From contig CBDBMQ010000035.1 of assembly GCA_965207565.1 (NCBI GenBank), forward strand, positions 1 to 28,516: DNA of 28,516 nucleotides, in the 5' to 3' direction. Position 1 is the first letter of the stretch, and each line of letters begins with the position of its first letter. The notes below the pieces were generated by a model. It ran no database searches, was not told where the DNA came from, and was given only the letters and a program-made list of their open reading frames with translations. Below, piece after piece: positions 1-7,055 of the stretch. The position numbers and the translations under genes were made by a program. The DNA comes from Bin80 sp965207565 (GTDB lineage: Bacteria > Bacteroidota > Rhodothermia > Rhodothermales > Bin80).

Positions 1-43
1 TGTTCAGGCCCAAGAGCAGTAATTGTGAACTGGGGGAAGGGTA

Positions 44-226
44 TCAAACCCGCAGAGTAAAATTCCGGCTTTTTGAAAAAATTAAAGGCGAAAACGAGAT
101 CGGGCCTCCCAAAAAATGCTTAGTTTTCGGACAGGCACTATATATTACGCGTCCCGACGGGTCCATTGCCGCCAGAATACAGATGCGAGTGTGGGCATCC
201 AGCCCCAGGTAAAGAGATTTGTGCAT
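44..226 (-). pseudogene. IS110-family transposase, N-terminal remnant
   Basis: A 60-codon minus-strand ORF opens with MHKSLYLGLDAHTRICILAA, the typical first beta strand of the IS110 DEDD transposase domain (a YLGLD-x-H core carrying the first catalytic Asp, then a strand ending DPSGRVIYS). Family members are usually 300-400 residues. Here the similarity fades after about residue 31 and the frame stops at residue 60, so only the N-terminus survives. No rest of the transposase is visible in positions 1-43. I read it as a decayed insertion-sequence fragment; the short length keeps the family call moderate. Confidence 0.5.
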
Positions 227-237
227 GAAAACGAAGA

Positions 238-289
238 TCTAATGAATGGGAAACGACGCGGGAAGATAGCGCCCCGCTTTTTCATTAGA
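238..289. terminator. Nested inverted repeat, possible terminator or IS-end structure
   Basis: TCTAATGAA (238-246) is exactly complementary to TTCATTAGA (281-289). Inside lies a second stem, GCGGG near 258-262 with CCCGC near 274-278, followed by a run of T on the plus strand and preceded by an A-rich stretch. This resembles a weak, possibly bidirectional intrinsic terminator just upstream of the IS110 remnant start. No folding energy was calculated. The stretch 290-434 contains nothing else I can name apart from a TATAAT hexamer at 415-420. Confidence 0.3.
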
Positions 290-434
290 CCTAATCTGTA
301 TCTTGCATTTTCATTATGAGACCAGTCATGACAGCAAAATGCTTGGCTATCAATCGAACCTTGCTATGTCTTGGGAACTTAATCTCTTTCCGGTAATAGC
401 ACCCATATACTAGCTATAATCGCTATCTGAAGGG

Positions 435-833
435 ATGCAGCCAGAAATTCTCATTGCCGCCGCAGTGGGCATTATTGTTTCGTTTATTTTCTCAACTTGG
501 CGGTGGAGTGCTTCGCAGAATAGGCGGTTTGATCGGGTTATTCAGGAATTCCGTGAAGATAACCATAAACTGCGCAGCGAATTCCGTGAAGATATCGGCA
601 AACTGCGTGACGATAACAGTAAACTGCGCAGCGAATTCCGTGAAGATAACAACAAACTGCGCAGCGAATTCCGTGAAGATAACAGTAAACTGCGTGAAGA
701 AATCAAGGAATTACACAAGGACGTAAGCAAGATCGACAGACGCCTATCACAACAACATGCTCTCATACAGGCCTTGTGGTCCAGGATTTTCAGAGAGGAT
801 GTGACGACTTCGCTGCCAGATCTGCAGGAGTAG
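435..833 (+). CDS. Membrane-anchored coiled-coil protein with 11-residue repeats
   Basis: This 132-residue protein starts with a hydrophobic segment (about residues 4-20) and continues as a highly charged helix. Residues 38-88 are four copies of an 11-residue unit, EFREDNxKLRS, plus one 7-residue partial copy (DNSKLRS), then a less regular coiled coil to about residue 110. Hendecad repeats give a long, slightly right-handed coiled coil, so it is probably a membrane-tethered rod or oligomer facing the cytoplasm or periplasm. AAGGG lies directly against the start codon, with no usable spacer, and a TATAAT box sits only 15 bases upstream, so initiation may be near-leaderless. Other frames across the repeat are also open, but only this one gives a membrane anchor and coiled coil. 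Family and function unknown. Confidence 0.7.
   Translation: MQPEILIAAAVGIIVSFIFSTWRWSASQNRRFDRVIQEFREDNHKLRSEFREDIGKLRDDNSKLRSEFREDNNKLRSEFREDNSKLREEIKELHKDVSKIDRRLSQQHALIQALWSRIFREDVTTSLPDLQE
546..698 (+). repeat. 33-bp tandem repeat encoding hendecads
   Basis: Four 33-bp units (546-578, 579-611, 633-665, 666-698) and one 21-bp partial unit (612-632) lie head to tail inside the coiled-coil gene. Each full unit begins GAATTCCGTGAAGAT and most end AAACTGCGCAGC. Units differ by only a few bases, which indicates recent expansion or homogenisation by recombination. Because 33 is a multiple of three, every frame that is open in one unit stays open through the array, which explains the spurious ORFs on both strands here. 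Confidence 0.9.
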
Positions 834-852
834 ATCTGATTCTATCCACAAC

Positions 853-890
853 ATTCGGGGTAGAACCGACTAATTTATATCCCGAATTAG
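853..890 (+). promoter_or_regulatory. Two overlapping inverted repeats in the trpC leader
   Basis: Upstream of trpC, ATTCGGG (853-859) is complementary to CCCGAAT (881-887), and CTAATT (870-875) is complementary to AATTAG (885-890). The two pairings share bases 885-887, so they cannot form together in RNA. Such an arrangement could act as an alternative-structure switch in the trp leader, or one repeat could be an operator. Stems of 6-7 bp arise often by chance, and I see no leader peptide rich in Trp codons. Confidence 0.25.
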
Positions 891-912
891 CGAGATCATC
901 CGTTTCAACAAA

Positions 913-1764
913 ATGGGCTCTACAGGAGACTCTAAAGTATATAATTCCCTTCTTGATCGTATTGTCTCGGATGTTCGGACACAACTGAGCGCTCGTAAAC
1001 GACTGGTTTCAATGCATGGGCTGGAATCTTCTATCCATGCCATCCCACCGGCTCGAGATTTCCAGGCCGCCCTGAAAGCCCCCGGACTCTCCATCATCGC
1101 AGAAATCAAACAGCGCTCCCCCTCGAAAGGTCTTCTGAGACGATCATTTGATGTGCCTTTTCTTGCTCAACAGTATTCAAATGCTCCCGCAAACGCGATC
1201 AGTGTCTTGACGGAAGAAGATCATTTTGGTGGATCGCTTTCACACCTCAGCATGGTAGCCAAGCATACGCATCTTCCCGTTTTGCGGAAAGATTTTATCA
1301 TTGATCCCTATCAATTATATGAAGCCAGAGCTGCCGGAGCGGATGCGGTACTTTTGATCCTAGCCATCCTCGACCGATCCCTGCTTCGTGACCTGCTCAG
1401 TCTTGCAGCTGAACTGTATCTGGATTGTCTTGTTGAGGTCTATGATCTGACTGAGTTAGACAAAATTGATTTTACGCAAGTCTCCATTCTTGGGGTCAAC
1501 AACAGAAACCTGCATACGTTTGAGGTAGACATTGAACACTCTCTGCGAGTTTTTGAGCTGGTAGATACAGATCTTGTCAAAGTTTCGGAAAGTGGGCTTC
1601 GGTCGGCAAACGATTTGGCCTATTTGCACCAAAAAGATATTGATGCCGTCTTGATCGGTGAAACCTTCATGCGTGCAGATGCTCCTGGAACTGCCTTGCA
1701 ATCGCTCCGGGAGGAAACGGAAACCATCCTCAAATCAAATAGGATCGAATGCCGTGCAGGGTAA
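913..1764 (+). CDS. trpC: Indole-3-glycerol-phosphate synthase
   Basis: Closes the indole ring of CdRP to give indole-3-glycerol phosphate, the fourth step of tryptophan synthesis, in the cytoplasm. The 283-residue (beta/alpha)8 barrel has all family landmarks: IIAEIKQRSPSKG at residues 61-73 (catalytic Glu and Lys), LRKDFIIDPYQLYEARAAGA (catalytic Lys), VEV, LGVNNRNL (Asn), SESG and the phosphate-binding VLIGETFM near the C-terminus. Length is slightly above the usual 250-270 because of a short N-terminal extension. First gene of a trpCFBA cluster; its last 16 bases overlap trpF, so translation is probably coupled. trpE, trpG and trpD are not in the window and must lie elsewhere if the strain is prototrophic. 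Confidence 0.97.
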   Translation: MGSTGDSKVYNSLLDRIVSDVRTQLSARKRLVSMHGLESSIHAIPPARDFQAALKAPGLSIIAEIKQRSPSKGLLRRSFDVPFLAQQYSNAPANAISVLTEEDHFGGSLSHLSMVAKHTHLPVLRKDFIIDPYQLYEARAAGADAVLLILAILDRSLLRDLLSLAAELYLDCLVEVYDLTELDKIDFTQVSILGVNNRNLHTFEVDIEHSLRVFELVDTDLVKVSESGLRSANDLAYLHQKDIDAVLIGETFMRADAPGTALQSLREETETILKSNRIECRAG

Positions 1765-2390
1765 AGATCTGTGGTATAACTACGTTGGCGGATGCGCGAT
1801 TTTGTGCCGGGGCCGGAGCTGACTACCTGGGGTTCATCCAGCATCTTCCGAGCCCACGATATATTACACCAGAAGAGGCAAAAGAGATCAAGGAATGGAT
1901 CTACGGCCCCCAAACAGTTGGTGTATTCGTAAATGTGGATGCAGAAACGGTCAATCGAAGCTGTGAAACCGCAGGATTTGATCTGATCCAATTACATGGA
2001 GATGAATCTCCGGCTTACTGCAGACGCATGGCACGCCCGATCATTAAAGCATTTCCTGTCCGACCCAGTGATACCGTTCGTTCGCTTTCAAGAATTCTTG
2101 CTGCCTATGAGGATTGTGTAGAGACCTTCCTCCTGGATACCTGGCACCCCGATTTGCCCGGTGGGACAGGAAGATCTTTTGATTGGAGTGTTGCAAAGGG
2201 TTTAGCATCTGATTTTTCCATTATCTTGGCAGGTGGTCTAAGCGCAGATAATGTTCAAGATGCCATGGAAACTGTATCCCCATGGGGGATTGATGTGTCG
2301 AGTGGGCTTGAGGATGCCCCAGGGCGTAAGAGTTTTGATTTGGTAACCAAATTCTTTGACTTGATCTCGGAGAATGACCTCGAACTATAA
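1749..2390 (+). CDS. trpF: Phosphoribosylanthranilate isomerase
   Basis: Amadori rearrangement of phosphoribosylanthranilate to CdRP, the step before TrpC. The 213-residue protein begins MPCRVKICGIT, with the catalytic Cys in KICGIT. It continues with GADYLGFI, SPRYI, IQLHGDES, FLLDTWHPDLPGGTGRSFDW (catalytic Asp in LLDT, then the GGTG phosphate loop), ILAGGL and GIDVSSGLE. Length and motif order match the family. It starts inside the end of trpC (16-base overlap) and runs 17 bases into trpB, consistent with one co-translated operon. Confidence 0.97.
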   Translation: MPCRVKICGITTLADARFCAGAGADYLGFIQHLPSPRYITPEEAKEIKEWIYGPQTVGVFVNVDAETVNRSCETAGFDLIQLHGDESPAYCRRMARPIIKAFPVRPSDTVRSLSRILAAYEDCVETFLLDTWHPDLPGGTGRSFDWSVAKGLASDFSIILAGGLSADNVQDAMETVSPWGIDVSSGLEDAPGRKSFDLVTKFFDLISENDLEL

Positions 2391-3564
2391 TGCACCGGAT
2401 GAGAACGGACGCTTCGGGCCGTATGGGGGAGCATTTGTTCCTGAGATCCTGATTCCCGAATTGCAGGCCGTCCAGATGGCCTTTGAGCAATCCTGGCCTG
2501 ATGCAGAATTTCAGGATCAGTACCTGCATCTCTTAAAAACTTATGTCGGGCGCCCCACTCCCCTAACCCTTGCCGAACGGTTAAGTGACGAGCTCGGCGC
2601 AGGACAAATCTTCCTGAAACGTGAAGATCTATGCCATACCGGTGCCCATAAGATTAATAATACCATCGGGCAGATCTTACTTGCCCGTCGAATGGGAAAA
2701 ACACGCATCATCGCGGAGACGGGTGCGGGACAGCACGGCGTCGCTACCGCCACGGTTGCTGCCCGGTTTGGACTCCAATGTGTCGTCTATATGGGAGCCG
2801 AAGATATGAAGCGTCAGGCCTTGAATGTAGCTCGCATGCGACTACTGGGAGCAGAGGTCCGCGCAGCAACGAGTGGGAGTCAAACCCTCAAGGATGCTAC
2901 GAATGAAGCGATCCGTGACTGGGTATCGAACCCGTCAGATACCTTCTATATCATCGGATCGGTCGTTGGACCACATCCATATCCAATGATGGTGCGAACA
3001 TTTCATAATGTCATCGGGGAAGAGCTCCGGCATCAACTAATGGAAATGACCGGTAGGAATACCCCCGATGTGTTGGTGGCTTGCGTTGGAGGAGGTTCGA
3101 ATGCCATTGGGATGTTTTATCCATTCATTGATCATCCTGAAGTGCAGATGTTTGGTGTAGAAGCGGCAGGAGAAGGACTTGACGGACAACATGCCGCTAC
3201 ACTCTCACGAGGCACTGTCGGAGTGCTCCATGGAGCGATGAGCTACCTTTTGCAGGATCAGGATGGACAGATCTCGCTCGCGCATTCAATTTCTGCGGGT
3301 CTGGACTACCCGGGTGTCGGACCAGAGCATTCGTGGCTGATGGACCTTGGTCGGGTAACCTACTTTGCCGAGACAGATGAGGCTGCCCTAAGAGGTGTTG
3401 CCCTCTTATCAAAAACAGAAGGAATCATTCCGGCCCTCGAAACTGCGCATGCCATTGCGGCACTCGAAAAAATTCTGCCCAAGATCGAGGCCGATTCTAT
3501 TATTGTGGTGAACTGCTCCGGGCGGGGGGACAAGGACATGCAAACCATCATGGATCGCCTATGA
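2374..3564 (+). CDS. trpB: Tryptophan synthase beta chain
   Basis: PLP enzyme that condenses indole with serine to make tryptophan, working as an alpha2beta2 complex with TrpA. At 396 residues it has the normal size of the TrpB1 type. The PLP lysine is K93 in HTGAHKINNTIGQ; the catalytic Glu is E115 in ETGAGQHGVATAT; the PLP phosphate loop GGGSNAIGMF lies at 239-248; and the C-terminal motif is CSGRGDKD. The ATG overlaps the end of trpF by 17 bases, and the stop overlaps the trpA start as ATGA, so the two subunits should be made in equal amounts. Confidence 0.98.
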   Translation: MTSNYNAPDENGRFGPYGGAFVPEILIPELQAVQMAFEQSWPDAEFQDQYLHLLKTYVGRPTPLTLAERLSDELGAGQIFLKREDLCHTGAHKINNTIGQILLARRMGKTRIIAETGAGQHGVATATVAARFGLQCVVYMGAEDMKRQALNVARMRLLGAEVRAATSGSQTLKDATNEAIRDWVSNPSDTFYIIGSVVGPHPYPMMVRTFHNVIGEELRHQLMEMTGRNTPDVLVACVGGGSNAIGMFYPFIDHPEVQMFGVEAAGEGLDGQHAATLSRGTVGVLHGAMSYLLQDQDGQISLAHSISAGLDYPGVGPEHSWLMDLGRVTYFAETDEAALRGVALLSKTEGIIPALETAHAIAALEKILPKIEADSIIVVNCSGRGDKDMQTIMDRL

Positions 3565-4367
3565 GTTCCCGGTTGCCCACCATACTGCACTCGCTCAAAT
3601 CAAAGGGCGAGAAAGCGATGGGAATCTTTCTGACGAGTGGATTCCCCGACCCTTCGGTGACCAATCTGCTTCTGGATGCGATTGACCGAGGGGGCGCTGA
3701 CTTCATCGAATTGGGGATGCCCCACAGTGATCCTCTTGCAGAAGGCCTGCCGATCCAGCATTCCAGCACCTGTGCATTGCAGGCTGGAGCTACCATGCAG
3801 AATACACTCGAAGCTGTCATCGCTTTCAGGAAACATAGTGAGACCCCACTCTTGCTGATGGGCTACATCAACCCAATCCTCTGCTTTGGCATGAAAGAGT
3901 TTTGTAAGCAGGCTGCCAGTGCAGGTGCGGATGGATTAATTATTCCTGACCTGCCTCCACAGGAGTCATCCCCGCTCCGCGAAGAGGCACAAAAAAATGG
4001 ATTGAATATGGTGTTCCTGGTTGCACCGAATACTCCGACTGAGCGTATGGGGGAGATTGATCGCATGTCTAGCGGATTTGTCTACTGCGTATCCATTACG
4101 GGACTAACCGGAACGGGGATTGCCGGGCGAATGGATGCGATCACCACCTATCTCAAGCAGGCGCGCCAGATCATCACCAGGAACCCGCTTCTTGTAGGTT
4201 TTGGGATTCAGACGCAAGAAGATGCATGTCGGCTGTCAAAACATACGGATGGATTTATCGTTGGGTCTGCCGTGATCAAAGAGATTGAGCATCTTTGGGC
4301 ACGCCCCAACCTCTCATTAACGGAACGAGGCCAGCTTCTGGCACGGTTTGTGCGCTCACTCAAATAA
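3561..4367 (+). CDS. trpA: Tryptophan synthase alpha chain
   Basis: Cleaves indole-3-glycerol phosphate to indole and glyceraldehyde-3-phosphate and passes indole to TrpB. The 268-residue barrel shows FLTSGFPD, the active-site segment IELGMPHSDPLAEGLPIQ (catalytic Glu at residue 50), LLMGYINPIL, GADGLIIPDLP, VSITGLTGTG and the phosphate-binding LLVGFGIQ and GFIVGSAV motifs. The usual second catalytic residue, Asp60 in SDPLADGP of the Salmonella enzyme, aligns with Glu61 here, a conservative but notable change. The start codon overlaps the trpB stop by four bases. A 20-base gap separates it from the next gene, so the transcript probably continues. Confidence 0.97.
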   Translation: MSSRLPTILHSLKSKGEKAMGIFLTSGFPDPSVTNLLLDAIDRGGADFIELGMPHSDPLAEGLPIQHSSTCALQAGATMQNTLEAVIAFRKHSETPLLLMGYINPILCFGMKEFCKQAASAGADGLIIPDLPPQESSPLREEAQKNGLNMVFLVAPNTPTERMGEIDRMSSGFVYCVSITGLTGTGIAGRMDAITTYLKQARQIITRNPLLVGFGIQTQEDACRLSKHTDGFIVGSAVIKEIEHLWARPNLSLTERGQLLARFVRSLK

Positions 4368-4387
4368 CTCAAAGACAACCAATAATC

Positions 4388-5509
4388 ATGCGTCATACCA
4401 CCCTCATATTCGCCGTGCTGCTGTCTTCCATAGGCTGTGGCGAAGGGGGATTTCTTGGAAGTGATTTTCGACCTGATGCCACTGGCCTTGAAGGTCAGAT
4501 AACTGTTGTGATTGATTCCTCTCTTTGGAATGGATCAGTTGGAGAAGCACTACTGAACCATGTGGGAGGTGCGATCGAAACACTTCCGGCCGTGGAACCA
4601 GAATTCGACTTGGAACCGGTTAGGCTATCTTCACAGGATGCCTTGGATATGGCTCAGGACCGAAAGAATGTGCTTTTCGTGGGTTTGATTGCTGACTCAA
4701 CTGCCGAACAGAATATTCCAGAGAATGAATATCTGAGCACCCTATTTAGCAATGACTCTCTGCGTCAGATGATTCTGGCAGGATCTCCCGCCTTGGTCGC
4801 CAGACCAAATCATTGGCGCAGAAACCAACTGGTCTACTATCTAGCGGCAGCCTCCCCCAGTGACCTGATTGCATCCATTGAGCAACATTCAGGTCAGCTC
4901 AGGTATCATTTTAATGAGGTAGCAAGACAGCGCTTGCATCGTGACATGTTCGATATTGGTCGACAGCATGATTTAGAACAAAGACTGATGGATCAGCATC
5001 AATTTGCTGTCCATGGGCAACATGATTATTTCATCGCCATTGATACCACGCAATTTGTATGGCTTCGCCGCTCACTCACCGATACATGGAGAAGCATGTT
5101 CGTGTACTATGAAGAAAATGGGGATCCTTCGAAGCTGAATGAGGCCTGGATCATTGAAGCCCGGAACGCACTGACCCAACGCTATATTGGTGGGACGGCA
5201 GGAGGATGGATTGAGATTGATCGTCGTCGTCCAATGACCTCTGCACAGGTCAATTTCAAAGGACGTTACGCCATTGAGTTTCGAGGACTTTGGCATATGG
5301 TCGGAGAAGAGAATGGTCGTAAATTCCCCTTTGGGATGGGCGGCCCCTTCGTAACCTATGCCTTTTATGATGAATCCAGCCGGCGACTTTATCTAATTGA
5401 TGGAATGGTGTTCGCACCTAATTTTTCCAAGCGTGAATTCATGCGGCAGATGGAAGTCATTGCTTACACATTCCGCACCCTTGAAGAGGAGAAAAGTGAG
5501 AGGATCTAG
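4388..5509 (+). CDS. DUF4837 family lipoprotein
   Basis: A predicted outer-envelope lipoprotein. The ATG at 4388 gives a compact signal peptide, MRHTTLIFAVLLSSIGC, with the lipobox Cys at residue 17; an in-frame ATG further upstream (4295) would bury this signal inside trpA and is rejected. The mature part has features I associate with DUF4837: VVIDSSLWNGSVGEAL near the start and a C-terminal LIDGMVFAPNF..KREFMRQMEVI. About 373 residues, near the family norm. It lies 20 bases after trpA and overlaps the next lipoprotein gene by 14 bases. The family occurs in Bacteroidota and has no established biochemical role. Confidence 0.8.
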   Translation: MRHTTLIFAVLLSSIGCGEGGFLGSDFRPDATGLEGQITVVIDSSLWNGSVGEALLNHVGGAIETLPAVEPEFDLEPVRLSSQDALDMAQDRKNVLFVGLIADSTAEQNIPENEYLSTLFSNDSLRQMILAGSPALVARPNHWRRNQLVYYLAAASPSDLIASIEQHSGQLRYHFNEVARQRLHRDMFDIGRQHDLEQRLMDQHQFAVHGQHDYFIAIDTTQFVWLRRSLTDTWRSMFVYYEENGDPSKLNEAWIIEARNALTQRYIGGTAGGWIEIDRRRPMTSAQVNFKGRYAIEFRGLWHMVGEENGRKFPFGMGGPFVTYAFYDESSRRLYLIDGMVFAPNFSKREFMRQMEVIAYTFRTLEEEKSERI

Positions 5510-5825
5510 CCGATATCTTGCAGCAACGCTCGCTCTGTGTACCACAGCTTGTTCTCCTGTACCAGAAGAGCTTGGAACGACACTGGCCGACAGCCTGATG
5601 ATTGAGATTATGGTGGATATTCACCTGATCAATGCACGTGCTAGATTAGGCTATGGAGTAGAGGAACTGTCACTGGATACGATCATTACCCGACACGATC
5701 TTTCCAGGAAAGAATATGATGACCAGATCACATTCTATGCCGAACATCCCGATACGTATTTGGCAGTCTTAAATAAGGTGATGGAGCGTATCGGGCAGGA
5801 TGCCAGGTTGGTCTCTGGTTACTAG
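5496..5825 (+). CDS. DUF4296 family lipoprotein
   Basis: A small lipoprotein of 109 residues when started at the GTG at 5496, which is preceded by AGAGGAG and gives a proper signal peptide with a lipobox ending TTAC (Cys19). The frame also has an upstream ATG at 5397, but that start would lie inside the previous gene and destroy the signal. The mature sequence matches the DUF4296 pattern: an MIEIMVDIHLINARAR helix, then a D-x-I-x-x-x-H motif, a YDDQITFYAEHPDTYL segment and a final helix. Function unknown; the family is essentially restricted to Bacteroidota. Its 14-base overlap with the DUF4837 gene suggests that the two lipoproteins are co-produced. Confidence 0.75.
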   Translation: MRGSSRYLAATLALCTTACSPVPEELGTTLADSLMIEIMVDIHLINARARLGYGVEELSLDTIITRHDLSRKEYDDQITFYAEHPDTYLAVLNKVMERIGQDARLVSGY

Positions 5826-5846
5826 TGCGAATCAGATCCCTCCCTC

Positions 5847-6887
5847 ATGGAGACCCCACATGTAGCCGTCATCATCGTCTCGTATAATGGGCTCCCAATT
5901 GTGCAGCAATGCCTTCCAACAGTCGCACGAACGAAGTGGGCCAATCTGCAGATTGTATTTGTAGATAATCACTCTTCCGACAATTCTGCCGACTGGGTGA
6001 AAGAGCACTTTCCAGACATTCAAATTCTTTCCAATCCAGACAACTGGCTGTTCAGCCGTGCAAATAATGAAGCAATTCGCCAAATTGAATGCGATTATGT
6101 CGTCCTCCTAAACAATGATGTTGCCGTTTCTGATGATTGGCTGGGGCCCCTGGTAAAGCATGCAGAAAGATCTTCCTGTATCGCAGCACTCCAGCCAAAA
6201 ATTTTACAGTTTCACCACCGGAGTTATTTCGAATATGCAGGGGCTAGTGGAGGATTTCTTGACCGGCTTGGATACCCACTGGCGCGTGGCCGTATTTTTG
6301 AACATACCGAAGAAGATTTGGGGCAATATGACATGCCGGTAAGGATTGACTGGGCAAGTGGCGCCGCCATGCTGCTGCGACGCAGTGCACTGGATGAAGT
6401 GGGACTCCTCGACGAATTTTTTGGACTCCACATGGAAGAAATAGACCTCTGTTGGCGGCTTCGTCGAGCAGGGTATGACATTGGGGTGGTCCCCGAAAGC
6501 AAAGTATTCCATATCGGTGGCGCTACTTTATCAAGAACCAGCCACCGTAAGCTTTATTACAATATTCGTAACAGCATTCTCATGCTGTACAAAAACCTCC
6601 CCCCTGCAGAATTCAGGGCAGTATTTTTTCAGAGGGTTATTCTGGATTATTCTATTGGACTTTCCTGGCTTCTGACAGGAAAGTGGAGGCAATCATTGGC
6701 AGTCCTCCGAGGTTATCTCGATGCACACAAAATGAGGCGTCATTATTCCCCACCGACCAATGCAGCCGCACTTCCCTCTTACCGGGGACGGATTCTTCTG
6801 GATTACCTGCTCATGAGGCGTCGTCACTTCTCCGATCTACCTGCAAAAAATTTGAAGATCGCACCTTCAGATGAAATTGTTCAATGA
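5847..6887 (+). CDS. Family 2 glycosyltransferase, rhamnosyltransferase-like
   Basis: Transfers a sugar from a nucleotide-sugar donor, probably to a cell-surface glycan. The 346-residue protein has a GT-A fold: VAVIIVSYNG at 6-15, IVFVDNHSSDNS, the metal-binding NND at residues 89-91 (the DXD equivalent), an acceptor region WASGAAMLLRR and the EEIDLCWRLRRAG motif at about 196-207 with the catalytic-base acidic pair. The C-terminal 120 residues contain a hydrophobic stretch that may contact the membrane. It follows the DUF4296 gene by 21 bases and is the last intact gene of this operon. Donor and acceptor cannot be told from sequence. Confidence 0.9.
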   Translation: METPHVAVIIVSYNGLPIVQQCLPTVARTKWANLQIVFVDNHSSDNSADWVKEHFPDIQILSNPDNWLFSRANNEAIRQIECDYVVLLNNDVAVSDDWLGPLVKHAERSSCIAALQPKILQFHHRSYFEYAGASGGFLDRLGYPLARGRIFEHTEEDLGQYDMPVRIDWASGAAMLLRRSALDEVGLLDEFFGLHMEEIDLCWRLRRAGYDIGVVPESKVFHIGGATLSRTSHRKLYYNIRNSILMLYKNLPPAEFRAVFFQRVILDYSIGLSWLLTGKWRQSLAVLRGYLDAHKMRRHYSPPTNAAALPSYRGRILLDYLLMRRRHFSDLPAKNLKIAPSDEIVQ

Positions 6888-6982
6888 GTTCCCTTGGTAT
6901 GCGTTTGCTTTTCCTGCAATACACTCTGCAATCAATGGGGCTCGAATTTAATAACCACAAGCCGATAAGAGTACATTCATGA
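6884..6982 (+). CDS. Short ORF in ATGA overlap, possibly the head of a truncated gene
   Basis: A 32-codon ORF starts at an ATG that shares ATGA with the glycosyltransferase stop, an arrangement typical of translationally coupled operon genes. It encodes MSSLGMRLLFLQYTLQSMGL followed by 12 more residues. The hydrophobic MRLLFLQYTLQ strand recalls the first beta strand of GT-B glycosyltransferases, but this is too short to prove. It stops 73 bases before the fic gene, where an accessory region begins, so it may be the broken start of a third operon gene. It could equally be chance. The remainder of 6983-7055 holds nothing I recognise. Confidence 0.25.
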   Translation: MSSLGMRLLFLQYTLQSMGLEFNNHKPIRVHS

Positions 6983-7055
6983 CTTATCTTATTCCTCTCA
7001 GGGACCCCAACTTTATCTGAAGTTCCCAAATTTTATAACTGAGCTTTACAGGCGT

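Noticed and set aside
546..698. Short direct repeats that might suggest a CRISPR array
   Set aside because: The units are directly adjacent with no unique spacers, and they encode a regular protein repeat.
454..766. Long overlapping ORFs on both strands across the coiled-coil repeat
   Set aside because: A repeat length divisible by three keeps several frames open automatically; only the 435-833 frame gives a sensible membrane helix and coiled coil.
4295..4387. Upstream start for the DUF4837 gene
   Set aside because: It would place 31 extra residues, encoded inside trpA, before an obvious lipoprotein signal peptide.
5397..5495. Upstream ATG for the DUF4296 gene
   Set aside because: It lies within the DUF4837 gene and would destroy the signal peptide; the GTG at 5496 has an AGAGGAG just upstream.
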